From Deltaproteobacteria bacterium (GTDB lineage Bacteria; Myxococcota_A; UBA796; SXON01), in assembly GCA_947490345.1 (NCBI GenBank), contig CANLGL010000013.1, positions 1-64,000 of the forward strand: a DNA stretch of 64,000 nt. The letters are read 5' to 3'. Numbering within the stretch: position 1 is the first letter of the stretch; each line of letters begins with the position of its first letter. Under the pieces are notes generated by a model that was given only the letters and a program-made list of their open reading frames with translations, had not been told where the DNA came from and did no database searches. Shown here piece after piece: positions 1 to 8,660 of this stretch. Both the position numbers and the translations under genes were made by a program.

Positions 1-242
1 CTCGCCCCTTCCCCTACCGCGCCATTCCCTCCGGCCGCCGGCAAGCCGTCGGCCTGCGGCGCCCGGCGGGTAAATAACCCGCCGGGACGTGGCGCTCTCC
101 CCATCCCCGCAGCCGCAGAACTGGACGGCGTTTCATGGCTCGTGGAGCCGACCTGCGGGCGGCATGAGTAACCAACCATTTGTTGGCCAAGGTGTAAGCC
201 CCCGCGCCCCCCTCTCGTTGTCGCCGCGAACCAGGAGTCCTC
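1..242. other. Non-coding leader region
   Basis: I see no gene here. It holds the hairpin at 62-86 and a smaller inverted repeat (CCAAC...GTTGG near 167-181). It ends in a good Shine-Dalgarno, AGGAG at 233-237, five bases before the GTG at 243. Confidence 0.5.
62..86. terminator. Perfect 10-bp inverted repeat (hairpin)
   Basis: The arms CCCGGCGGGT (62-71) and ACCCGCCGGG (77-86) are exact reverse complements around the loop AAATA. This is a strong GC hairpin in a gap with no gene. No T-run follows on either strand, so it is not a textbook intrinsic terminator. It may end transcription from a gene to the left of the window or act as a boundary before the VWA lipoprotein. Confidence 0.5.
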
Positions 243-2540
243 GTGCTGCTTTCTCTCGTTCTCTGGGCCTGCGCCTCCAAGTCTGTCCCCGCCGACGTCG
301 AAACCCCGAGCCTCGACGCGAAGTCGGGCACGATGGTTCCCGAAGCGGCCCCCGCAACCGCCACCCGCAAAGCGGTGGAGCTGCTTGCCGGCAAGCCGGT
401 GGTCCGGGAGTGCTTCGGCGGCAGCGGCCGCGGTCGCAACACCTCGGCGAGCCCGAGCAAGCGAGGCCCCACCGCCTCCACCTCAGCGCCGACGCCCGCG
501 CCCACCGTGGCCCAGGCGCCGCCTGCTCCGCCGACCACCACAATGACCAAGCCAGTGGCATCGTCCGGAGTCGTCGCCGCCAACTCTCAGGGCGTCGGTA
601 GCGGCTCAGGCAAATCCGCGCCGACGGGCGGCAGCGGCTGGTACGACAGCTCAGGCACCGAAGGCGAAAACGGACCGGTGGCCGTGACCGCGCCGAAGTC
701 CAAGGCGCCCAGCGCCAGCGCCAGCGCGAAGCCAGCCGAGCCGAAGGCCGACGCCGCGCCCCAGGATGCCGTGGCGTACGGGGGCTACGCAGGCGAGGAG
801 GCCGACGAGAGCGGCGGCACCTTGGAAAAAGCGGGCAAAGCCAAGCGCGAGGAGTCCCGCCGGTTGACCCTCGCTGACAAAGATGCGCGCGGAGACGACG
901 CCGACATGACGGTGACCGGCCGCAAGGGTGGCTTCGTCATGAACGAGAAGAGCGAGCAGAAGGAGCTGCGCGACCAGGAGGCGAACTTCGACTGGGGCGG
1001 CACGACCTACCTCAGCAATGACGATTCGATGTCGCTGGCCTCGGCCCAGCGCCTCTTGTGGGCGGTACAGAACCGTGGGCCGGTCAAGACCAGTGAGGTG
1101 CGCCCGCACGAGCTGCTCAACTACTTCAGCTTCGACACCAGCCCGGTCGCAGACGGGGACGTCTTCAGCGTGAGCGCGTCCGCAGAGCAGACCGCCGACC
1201 GTACGCTCTCCATGGCGCTGGCGATCAAGGGAATGACGCCCGAGCGTCAGCCCCTCGACATGACGCTGGTCCTCGACCGTTCGGGCTCCATGGATGCGGA
1301 AGGCCGCATGGACTACCTCAAGCGCGGTCTCACCAAGATGACTGACCAGCTCCAACGCGGCGACCGCGTCGACATCGTTCTGTTCGACGACACCGTCTGT
1401 TCACCGCTGGAGAACTACGTCGTCGGTCGCGACGACCCCAGCCTGCTCGCCGACGTCATCGAGGACCTCCAACCCCGCGGCTCCACCGATCTGAACGCTG
1501 GGCTGCGCGAGGGCTACCGGGTGGCGAAGGCGCACGGGGAGGTCGATGGTCGCAACCGCCGCATGCTGCTCATCAGCGACGCGCTGCTCAACACCGGCGA
1601 GGTCAACACCGACGTCGTCTCGGAGATCGGCAAGAGCTACGAGAGCGCTGGCATCCGCCTTTCAGCGGTGGGCGTCGGCCGCGACTTCAACGACAAGGTG
1701 CTCGACCAGCTCAGCGAAAAGGGCAAGGGCGCCTACGTGTACCTGGGCAGCGAAGCGGTGGTGGATCGGATCTTCGGCGCCGGCTTCGACTCGCTGGTGC
1801 AGACGGTAGCGCACGATGTGCACTTCTCGCTCGACCTGCCACCGTCGCTCGCAATCGAGAAGTTCTACGGTGAGGAGTCGAGCACCCGGAAAGAGGACGT
1901 GCAACCGATCAACTACTACGCTGGGACCACGCAACTCTTCGTCCAGGACCTCAAGATGTCGGGGACCCGCCCCGTGCGCGGCGAGGCCGTCAAAGTCACG
2001 GCGGAGTGGAGCGACGTCAACACCGGCGCGGCCCGCACCCAGACCTTCACCGCATCGGTCGCCGACCTCCTCGACGCGGACCCGCGAAACCTCCACAAGG
2101 GCCGCGCCCTGCTCGCGTGGAGCGACATGATCATGACGCGGAGCCTGGGCGGCGACCCCTGCGGTGCGCCGTACAGCACCTGGTCCGAGCGGGTTGACAC
2201 TCTCGGCGAGGATGCCGAAGTCGCGTGGCTCGACAGCCTGACCTCGCCGCTGTGCGGACAACGGCCGACCACGCCAAAGACGGTCGCCGTGCGGGGTGTG
2301 CCCTACAAGGTCAAGGTCGACGCCGACCAGGTCATCGCCGAAGTGGCGATGGAATGCGGGCCGAAGACGGCAAGCGAGTCGCTGTCGCGTGGAAGCAATG
2401 TCGCGACCTTCGAGGTTCGGCCTGGCTCCTGTCAGCTGGTGCTCTACGGCGCTGTCCCCATGGTCGCATCGGTGCAGGTGCCCCAGGCGGGTGGCGACGT
2501 GCGCTGCGTCGTGCGCGGCGGGCGCCTCAACTGCGGCTGA
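243..2540 (+). CDS. VWA-domain lipoprotein, YfbK-like
   Basis: A secreted von Willebrand factor A protein of 765 aa. The GTG start has AGGAG five bases upstream. The signal is very short, MLLSLVLWAC, giving lipid-anchored Cys10. Residues 20-190 are low-complexity Ala/Pro/Ser/Lys, a likely periplasmic or surface linker. An N-terminal vWF_A-type segment follows (RPHELLNYFSFD), then the VWA fold with an intact MIDAS: D345-R-S347-G-S349 and T415/D416 (GSTDL). The C-terminal part resembles the DUF3520 region found in YfbK-type proteins. Metal-dependent ligand binding is known for VWA domains; the ligand is unknown here. The gene overlaps the convergent PHP gene by 14 bp. The family call is secure, the function is not. 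Confidence 0.85.
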   Translation: MLLSLVLWACASKSVPADVETPSLDAKSGTMVPEAAPATATRKAVELLAGKPVVRECFGGSGRGRNTSASPSKRGPTASTSAPTPAPTVAQAPPAPPTTTMTKPVASSGVVAANSQGVGSGSGKSAPTGGSGWYDSSGTEGENGPVAVTAPKSKAPSASASAKPAEPKADAAPQDAVAYGGYAGEEADESGGTLEKAGKAKREESRRLTLADKDARGDDADMTVTGRKGGFVMNEKSEQKELRDQEANFDWGGTTYLSNDDSMSLASAQRLLWAVQNRGPVKTSEVRPHELLNYFSFDTSPVADGDVFSVSASAEQTADRTLSMALAIKGMTPERQPLDMTLVLDRSGSMDAEGRMDYLKRGLTKMTDQLQRGDRVDIVLFDDTVCSPLENYVVGRDDPSLLADVIEDLQPRGSTDLNAGLREGYRVAKAHGEVDGRNRRMLLISDALLNTGEVNTDVVSEIGKSYESAGIRLSAVGVGRDFNDKVLDQLSEKGKGAYVYLGSEAVVDRIFGAGFDSLVQTVAHDVHFSLDLPPSLAIEKFYGEESSTRKEDVQPINYYAGTTQLFVQDLKMSGTRPVRGEAVKVTAEWSDVNTGAARTQTFTASVADLLDADPRNLHKGRALLAWSDMIMTRSLGGDPCGAPYSTWSERVDTLGEDAEVAWLDSLTSPLCGQRPTTPKTVAVRGVPYKVKVDADQVIAEVAMECGPKTASESLSRGSNVATFEVRPGSCQLVLYGAVPMVASVQVPQAGGDVRCVVRGGRLNCG

Positions 2541-3876
2541 ACCACGTGGGCGAGGTCCACACTCGCTCCGTGTTGTCCGGAAACGCCGACGTAGCCTCGT
2601 CGACGCAGTCCGCCGGGTGGGCCTGAGCGCCGGCCAGCACGACTTCGAAGTACGCGAAGGTCGGGTCGGTGTCGGGGTCCACGACGATCGTGGCCTCGTA
2701 CCGGCCGCCGCCGACGGCGGCGGCCGTCGTCCGCACCTGCTCCGGCAGTGTCGCCCCGGGCTGAATGGCGCTGACCGAGGCCACGTCACTTTCCCAGGTC
2801 AACGCATCTGCCAACTGCAGGCGAAGGAGGACCTCGGTCTTCCCGGGAAGCGAAAGTTGATCGCCGAGGGTGCCCACCACGGAATCACCGACGATGACGT
2901 CGACGTGGAGGGCGACGCGGGGACCGGTGGTGGCGTAGGTGTGACGGGCTTGGAAGGCGTCGAACAGCGCGGCACGGGTGAGCGCGACCCCCTCGGGCAA
3001 CAGGGCGCCGGTCAGCCCCCCACCGTAGCGACCGCCCGCGTGCTCGTCGCACACCTTTCCGGGACCCGTCCGGTGCCCGTCGGTCCCCGCCACAAAACCC
3101 AGGGCGAACTCGGGGTGAGCCGCCATGGCCGATACGACGGTGCTCTCCACCACCGTCTCATCCGGCTCGGTCCCAAGCGGGTCGTAATCGGCGTGCGGCT
3201 CGGAAACGCTCTGCCAGCCGAGCCCGTTCCCCCAGTGTGAATACACCTCTACGACCGGGGCGCCGGCGGGGAGGCAAGACCAGTCCACCGCCATCGGCCG
3301 CAGGCTGGCCGGATGGTGCGGCACGACGAGCGAAGGGCCCCAGGCTGACAGGCCGTCGACCCAGGTCCGAAGCGCGTCACAGGACGCCACCGTCCCCTCC
3401 GCGCTACCACTCGGGGAGGCGAGATCGCGCGTGAGCCCTGGGAGCGCGTCCGCGAAGAAAATGACGGTATAGTGGCCAAGATCCCCGTCCGGCGTGGCGA
3501 CGTAGGCCTCGCCCCCGGCGAGCACCAGCGCCTCCTCGGTCGCGAGCCCCGCGTCGATGAGCGTACGCCAATCCAGAGCGGCCGCAGTGTCCGTTCGAGC
3601 ATGCGGACCATTGAGGTGATCGGCCAGCGTGAACCATGACAGGCCTTGAGCCGCGGCGTCCTGCCCGATCGTTGCGACGGCCCCGCAGAGCTCGCCCGGC
3701 TCTACTCCCATGTCGCTGGAGCACCCGTCCGCCGACGCGCCGGTGTGCACATGAGGATCGCCAAACCACGCCGTCAACGCCGGCCCATATGGGACGCTGG
3801 AGCCGCACGCGACGAGCCAGAACAGGTTCACAGCGGCCATTGTAGCTGCCGCCCGCCGCCACTGCCGCCCCGCCAT
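2527..3876 (-). CDS. PHP/DUF3604-like metal-dependent lipoprotein
   Basis: A 449-aa exported protein. The N-terminus MAGRQWRRAAATMAAVNLF leads into a lipobox (LVAC), so it is probably lipid-anchored; a second possible ATG lies at 3840. Residues of the PHP metal centre are visible: FGDPHVHT near the N-terminus, LADH, VVPHHP and GTDGH. This order fits DUF3604/PHP-type proteins, which are often annotated as hypothetical hydrolases. The C-terminal 120 residues look like a beta-rich accessory domain. Substrate unknown. Its last 14 bp lie inside the 3' end of the VWA gene on the other strand. Confidence 0.7.
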   Translation of the reverse strand: MAGRQWRRAAATMAAVNLFWLVACGSSVPYGPALTAWFGDPHVHTGASADGCSSDMGVEPGELCGAVATIGQDAAAQGLSWFTLADHLNGPHARTDTAAALDWRTLIDAGLATEEALVLAGGEAYVATPDGDLGHYTVIFFADALPGLTRDLASPSGSAEGTVASCDALRTWVDGLSAWGPSLVVPHHPASLRPMAVDWSCLPAGAPVVEVYSHWGNGLGWQSVSEPHADYDPLGTEPDETVVESTVVSAMAAHPEFALGFVAGTDGHRTGPGKVCDEHAGGRYGGGLTGALLPEGVALTRAALFDAFQARHTYATTGPRVALHVDVIVGDSVVGTLGDQLSLPGKTEVLLRLQLADALTWESDVASVSAIQPGATLPEQVRTTAAAVGGGRYEATIVVDPDTDPTFAYFEVVLAGAQAHPADCVDEATSAFPDNTERVWTSPTWFSRS

Positions 3877-3909
3877 TCACCCAGCGATTTTTTGGCCTTG
3901 CAAGAAACC

Positions 3910-3924
3910 TGTGATCGATTCACA
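3910..3924. promoter_or_regulatory. TGTGA-N5-TCACA inverted repeat, possible CRP/FNR-family operator
   Basis: A 15-bp inverted repeat TGTGA...TCACA. A plausible promoter follows: TCGACA (3943-3948), an 18-bp spacer, CATACT (3967-3972). The repeat centre would be about 62 bp before the expected transcription start, a usual class I activator position. The spacer is 5 instead of the usual 6 for E. coli CRP, so the identity of the regulator is open. Confidence 0.35.
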
Positions 3925-4003
3925 ACTTCGAGACCAATGTGCTCGACAGCGATCAGGATCGCATGTCATACTGTCTGCGGTCAACCACGGCTCGAGGTCC
4001 ATC

Positions 4004-5887
4004 ATGCTCAAGTACACCGCATCTCTTCAAGCTGGCACCTATCTGCTCCTCGGCCTCGCGCTTGCTGGCTGCGAGCCCGAAAACAACCTTTCGGGCGCCA
4101 GTTCGCCCAAGGGTGACTTCGACGAGGGCGAGGACTTCGATCCCCCGGTCGATAGCGCCGACACCGACGACACCGAAGATTCCGGCGGCGGCGTGCTCCC
4201 CTCCTACTGCGACGAGCAGTATTTCGCGTCGGAGGCCGTCTCGCAGGACGCCGATTGTGACGGCGGCCCCGCCAACCCCGACTGGGACCTCGAAGTGTTG
4301 TGGGAAGTGCAGGTTGGCAGCGGCACCTACAGCCCGCTGGTCGTCGGTCAGCTTGACGACGACGACGGGGACGGGGACGTCGACGAAAGCGACATCCCGG
4401 ACATCATCACCATGGACACGTCGGCGGTGCTGCGCTCTATTCGCGGCTCGGACGGCACCACCAACTGGAGCCGCGCGACGACCAACACCACCAACACCCT
4501 CGCCGCCATCGGCGACCTCAACGGCGACGGTTGGCCGGACGTCCTCACCGACATCAACTACAGCATGACCGCGCTGGACGGGCGCACCGGCACCACCCTG
4601 TGGACCGGGCCCTCGTCCTCCGGCAAGAACAAGGGTAGCTGCGGCGCCTCCGGCATGGCGGACCTCGACGGCGATGGCAACCCCGAAGGTTACCTCGGCA
4701 GCAAGATCGTCAACGGCGTCACCGGCGCGCTGCGCGGGAACGGCGCGGAAGGCGATGGCCTCGGCGTCGGCAACAGCTACGGCCACTCGGTCGCCGGTGA
4801 CATCGACGGCGACGGGATCCAGGAGGTCATCGTCGGCAACGCCGCGTACGACGCGGACGGCGCCACCATCTGGTCCACCGGAGGCACCGACGGCACCGTC
4901 GCGATCGCCGACCTCGACGTGGACGGCTCGCCCGAGCTCGTCTCGGTCGGCAACTACGGTGTCGTGGTCATGGACAACGCCGGCCGCGAGAACTGGACCT
5001 ACGACCTCAGTGGCGCCCTCGCCAGCACGCCGGTCCTCGCTGACATCGACGGCGACGGCAAGCCGGAGGTGATCATCCCCACCTCGACCTACATCATCGC
5101 CCTCGACGGCGACGGCAACGAGCTGTGGACAGTGGCGGCGTCGGGCAGCGGCAGCGGTCGTGGCGGGGCCTCGGCCTTCGACCTCGACGGCGACGGCACC
5201 TGGGAAGTGATCTGGTCAAGCCCCACGGCGGTCATGATCATCGACGGAAAGAGCGGCGACACGCTCGCCGATTACCCGGCCAACAACACCACCTGCGCCG
5301 GCCCGGTGCCGATCGTCGACCTCGACGGCGACGACCACGCCGAGATCGTGGTCATCGACAACGCGGGCAAGATCCGCGCGCTGAAGGACAAGTCGGGCTT
5401 CACCGACGCGCGCACCCAGTGGCACCAGTCCGACTACAGCCTCACCAACGTGGAGGAGGACGGCAGCTTGCCCGCCTCGCCCATCCCGAACTGGGAGGGT
5501 GAAAACAACTTCCGCGCCGGCGAATCCGTCGCGACGGTCCAGAGCCTGTACCCGGTCGTTCGGAGCGTCTGCAGCGAAGAGTGTGCCAGCGACACCGTCT
5601 GGATCTGGTACTCCATCGCCAACAGCGGCTTCTACGAGATGACCGGCAGCGTGTACGTGGACATCTGGGCCGTCACCGACACCGGTGTCGAGTACCTCAC
5701 CAGCGACACCTACGTGGGCACCCTCTCCCCTGGGATGATGACCCCCGGCGAGTTCCTCGAACTTCGTGATGTGCCCCGCCCGATGCGCGACATCCAAGTG
5801 CGCGTCACCGGCACCAGCCACCCGGAAATCGAGGACTGCCAGGAGTCGGACGACATCGCGTTCTGGAACGCCGAGGTCTGCCCCTAA
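4004..5887 (+). CDS. FG-GAP/VCBS repeat lipoprotein
   Basis: A predicted surface or extracellular lipoprotein. I take ATG 4004 as start because it gives a proper signal peptide with lipobox LALAGC (Cys23); the longer reading frame adds 31 residues without signal character. An acidic linker (DSADTDDTEDSGGG) precedes repeated beta-propeller blades carrying Ca-binding DxDGDG loops (DLNGDGWPD, DLDGDGNPE, DIDGDGIQE, DIDGDGKPE, DLDGDGTWE, DLDGDDHAE). The C-terminal 130 residues are a separate Cys-containing beta domain. FG-GAP propellers usually bind ligands or scaffold other proteins; the partner is unknown. Its TAA stop overlaps the TAG of the convergent protease gene (5884-5887). Confidence 0.85.
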   Translation: MLKYTASLQAGTYLLLGLALAGCEPENNLSGASSPKGDFDEGEDFDPPVDSADTDDTEDSGGGVLPSYCDEQYFASEAVSQDADCDGGPANPDWDLEVLWEVQVGSGTYSPLVVGQLDDDDGDGDVDESDIPDIITMDTSAVLRSIRGSDGTTNWSRATTNTTNTLAAIGDLNGDGWPDVLTDINYSMTALDGRTGTTLWTGPSSSGKNKGSCGASGMADLDGDGNPEGYLGSKIVNGVTGALRGNGAEGDGLGVGNSYGHSVAGDIDGDGIQEVIVGNAAYDADGATIWSTGGTDGTVAIADLDVDGSPELVSVGNYGVVVMDNAGRENWTYDLSGALASTPVLADIDGDGKPEVIIPTSTYIIALDGDGNELWTVAASGSGSGRGGASAFDLDGDGTWEVIWSSPTAVMIIDGKSGDTLADYPANNTTCAGPVPIVDLDGDDHAEIVVIDNAGKIRALKDKSGFTDARTQWHQSDYSLTNVEEDGSLPASPIPNWEGENNFRAGESVATVQSLYPVVRSVCSEECASDTVWIWYSIANSGFYEMTGSVYVDIWAVTDTGVEYLTSDTYVGTLSPGMMTPGEFLELRDVPRPMRDIQVRVTGTSHPEIEDCQESDDIAFWNAEVCP

Positions 5888-8592
5888 GTCTGGTCGCGCC
5901 GGCGTCGCCGCGTCACCGCGGCGGCGCCGGCCCCCCACAACAGCAACGTGACCGGAGAGCCCGACGCGCAACCGCAGTCGGGCTCTTCTTCTTTTCCGCT
6001 GTCATCCGGCGCGCTGTCGTCCGCTGAATCGAGACCGCTATCCGCGGTGTCGCCAGTGTCGCCCGCCGGGGAGCGGTAGACACAGACATCATCGATGTTC
6101 CAGCCCGCGAAGACAAGATCGGCATCGCTCACGAGCTGCCAGTCGAGTGACAGTGTCTCGGCGCCGCCCAGGTCCACCACGAGGGTGTGCAACATCCACT
6201 CGGCGTCTTCGGTGGGCTCCACGCCTGCGCTCGCGGCATGGTTGGTCCAGATGATCAAGCCGTTGGCATGAACGTTGGCCTGATCGGCTGCGTTGTCGTC
6301 GATGCCCAGCCAGCGGCGGTACTGGACGACCACGCGCCCGGCGTCGCCGACGGCGATGGCTGGGGAGCTGAGCGCGCTGGTGGCACCGCGCGGGTACTCG
6401 CCGTCGTCACTGCCGATGCCGATGTCATTGCCCCAGGCGTTGTCGCCCGAGAACGCACCCACCGGGTCGCCACCCTCGCCGGTAGGGTACCCGAAGGCCC
6501 AGTCGTCCCACCCGCCCGAGCCGCTCAGCGCGTGAGTGAAGCCGCCGTCGCCGTCCGCGAAGTCTTCGCACCAGAGCTCCTCGAGCTCGCCCACGTACAG
6601 GGTGTAGGGCGCCCAACGACCGGCGGGGAGGGTGACCTCGTCACGGTCAATCCCGCGCGCCAGGAGGTAGTACTCAAGCACGGTACCGTCGGGTAACGCC
6701 GGGATGCTCGCCAGAAAGCCCTCGCCGGTCACCGAAGCCGCCTCGGTGGTCCACGTCTCGCCGCCATCGATCGACCACACGACCTCAACCGCCTCGGCTA
6801 CGCCCTCAACGCACCCGGGCGCGATGCTCAAAACCGAGCCCGTCACTTCGATGGCGCCACCGGCCGCCTGATTTCCGAGCGGCTCGTGCAAGAGCCGGAC
6901 CGGGAAGGGGTCGCTCAGCGGCCCGAGCCCGTGGGCGCCAAAGGTCTCGACGATCTCGCAGAGGTGGGGGGAGCCGTTGGAGACGTCGCCATCGTCGTCA
7001 TCGGCGAGCGCATATTCATCGTAGACGCTCAGCAGGTCCGGACCGCCGCGCATCGCCGCAATCTGCAGACGGGACGACACGGCCCACGCCTCGCCGAACT
7101 CGTCCGCGCCTTCGCCGTACCGCGCTTGGAGTACGCCGAGGAGGTCCCAGGCTGCCCCAGCATAGATGAGGCTGTCCTTGTAGATGATCGAGGTCATGTC
7201 GGTCGGGTAGACCTTGTCCGTCGCCATCTCCCGCAGCGCCTTGCCGTCGGTGCGAAAGCTCGGGGCCACGGTGGAGTCCAAGGTCAGATGCATCGCGACC
7301 ACGTCGGCGAAACCTTCGCCCATCGTCGGATTCACCGAGCCTGACAACAACCCATACTCGTGGAAGGCGTGACCCCACTCATGGTAGTTGATGTCCGCTA
7401 TCTGACCGAGGTTGTTGCACCCATCGCCGGCCACGCCGAAGTTGACTGCCCCATCGTAAAAACCATTGCAGGTGACGCTGATGTTGACCTTTGAACGGAT
7501 CTGCTCGGCCAAGAGTGGGTGATCGGGAGAAAAGCGCAATGCCCACGCTGTCACCCGGTTCAGGAACACCCAGGAATCGAGCTCGGCTTGTGTTGTCGCG
7601 GTAGCGTCCCAGAAGGGCGCGGAGTCGACGACGGCGAGGGAACCTTCGGCGCCCGCTTCGTTGGTCACCCGAATGTAGGGGCCTTCGAGAAGGGCGCTCC
7701 AGGTCTGGTCATCCGCCACGGAGAAGGACCCGTCGGCGCCGGTGACCACCTCGGCGCCACCGCTACCCTGCAGCGCCAAAAAGGCCAGCGGCGAGGTGAT
7801 GAGGTTCCCATCGGGGATGCGGGTGTCATGTTCGCCGGAGAGCACCCCGTCGAGCCAGCGGACTTCGTTGGAGACCTGGTCAATGGTGCCGGTCCGGGCG
7901 TTGACGAGGACTACCCAGCGCCCGGGGGGATCGACCGTTCGGGAGCGCAGCTCCCAGTGGAGGGGGAAGGTGACCCCACCCTCGGCGGGCGTCGGGGTGA
8001 TCACCAGTCGTGCCGTCCCCTCCTGGTGTTCCGAGTCGGGCGCGGGGCCGTGCGCGCGGGCGATCGCGAGCGCGCTCGACCGAGTCAGGGCTGGCGCGGC
8101 AGACAAGGAGGCATCAGGCCAGGTTTCCAGTCCCAAGGCGATGATCTTGCCACCGCGGATCCGGGCCGACGCGCCGCCAGGGGCGACCGGCACCCCACCG
8201 ACGACGCGTTCGAAGTCCACATACCAGGTGTCAGTGGTGCCGACATAGGTCGCGGCGCGCAGGCGGAGGGCAGCCGCGGGAACGCCGGTCAGCGACGGCC
8301 ACCTGGAAAACAGCCCGCGAACGGCGCGTTCGGCGTCGGCGGCATCAGCGACCGCGGGAACCGGGATACCCCGCCCCATCGCGCCACGAGGCCGGCCAGT
8401 TCCGGGGTCGACACGGAGCTGCCAGCCGCGCCCCTCCCCATCGGCGAAGGCGCGCCACGCGGGCGTGCGCACCGCCCGATCCACCGCGAGAGTCCGTGCG
8501 CGCACGACGTTTTCTGTCGGGTCGAGGTCGTGGGCAGCAGGTCCCGGCGTCGCGGCCGCCGCAGCGACGAACATCAACCATGGGCAGTTCAT
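5884..8592 (-). CDS. Secreted gluzincin metalloprotease with MYXO-CTERM
   Basis: About 902 aa from the ATG at 8592, which gives a short hydrophobic signal (MNCPWLMFVAAAAATPGPA); the frame extends 18 codons further without signal character. Residues roughly 20-290 resemble a thermolysin/fungalysin-type propeptide. The active site HEWGH (HExxH, about residues 403-407) is followed by GEGFADVVAMHL, which supplies the third Glu ligand. An NGSPHLCEI segment like those of M36-related secreted proteases comes next, then beta-sandwich domains. The tail has an acidic Asp-Thr-Gly linker, CGCASG, a hydrophobic helix and an Arg cluster: a MYXO-CTERM sorting signal, implying cell-surface display. The exact peptidase family (M36-like) is an inference. 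Confidence 0.85.
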   Translation of the reverse strand: MNCPWLMFVAAAAATPGPAAHDLDPTENVVRARTLAVDRAVRTPAWRAFADGEGRGWQLRVDPGTGRPRGAMGRGIPVPAVADAADAERAVRGLFSRWPSLTGVPAAALRLRAATYVGTTDTWYVDFERVVGGVPVAPGGASARIRGGKIIALGLETWPDASLSAAPALTRSSALAIARAHGPAPDSEHQEGTARLVITPTPAEGGVTFPLHWELRSRTVDPPGRWVVLVNARTGTIDQVSNEVRWLDGVLSGEHDTRIPDGNLITSPLAFLALQGSGGAEVVTGADGSFSVADDQTWSALLEGPYIRVTNEAGAEGSLAVVDSAPFWDATATTQAELDSWVFLNRVTAWALRFSPDHPLLAEQIRSKVNISVTCNGFYDGAVNFGVAGDGCNNLGQIADINYHEWGHAFHEYGLLSGSVNPTMGEGFADVVAMHLTLDSTVAPSFRTDGKALREMATDKVYPTDMTSIIYKDSLIYAGAAWDLLGVLQARYGEGADEFGEAWAVSSRLQIAAMRGGPDLLSVYDEYALADDDDGDVSNGSPHLCEIVETFGAHGLGPLSDPFPVRLLHEPLGNQAAGGAIEVTGSVLSIAPGCVEGVAEAVEVVWSIDGGETWTTEAASVTGEGFLASIPALPDGTVLEYYLLARGIDRDEVTLPAGRWAPYTLYVGELEELWCEDFADGDGGFTHALSGSGGWDDWAFGYPTGEGGDPVGAFSGDNAWGNDIGIGSDDGEYPRGATSALSSPAIAVGDAGRVVVQYRRWLGIDDNAADQANVHANGLIIWTNHAASAGVEPTEDAEWMLHTLVVDLGGAETLSLDWQLVSDADLVFAGWNIDDVCVYRSPAGDTGDTADSGLDSADDSAPDDSGKEEEPDCGCASGSPVTLLLWGAGAAAVTRRRRRDQT

Positions 8593-8660
8593 GGGAGGAC
8601 AATAGCCCGATCGGCGGCCAATCGCCGGGGTACACTGAGGCCTCACCGAGCCCGCTGTTG

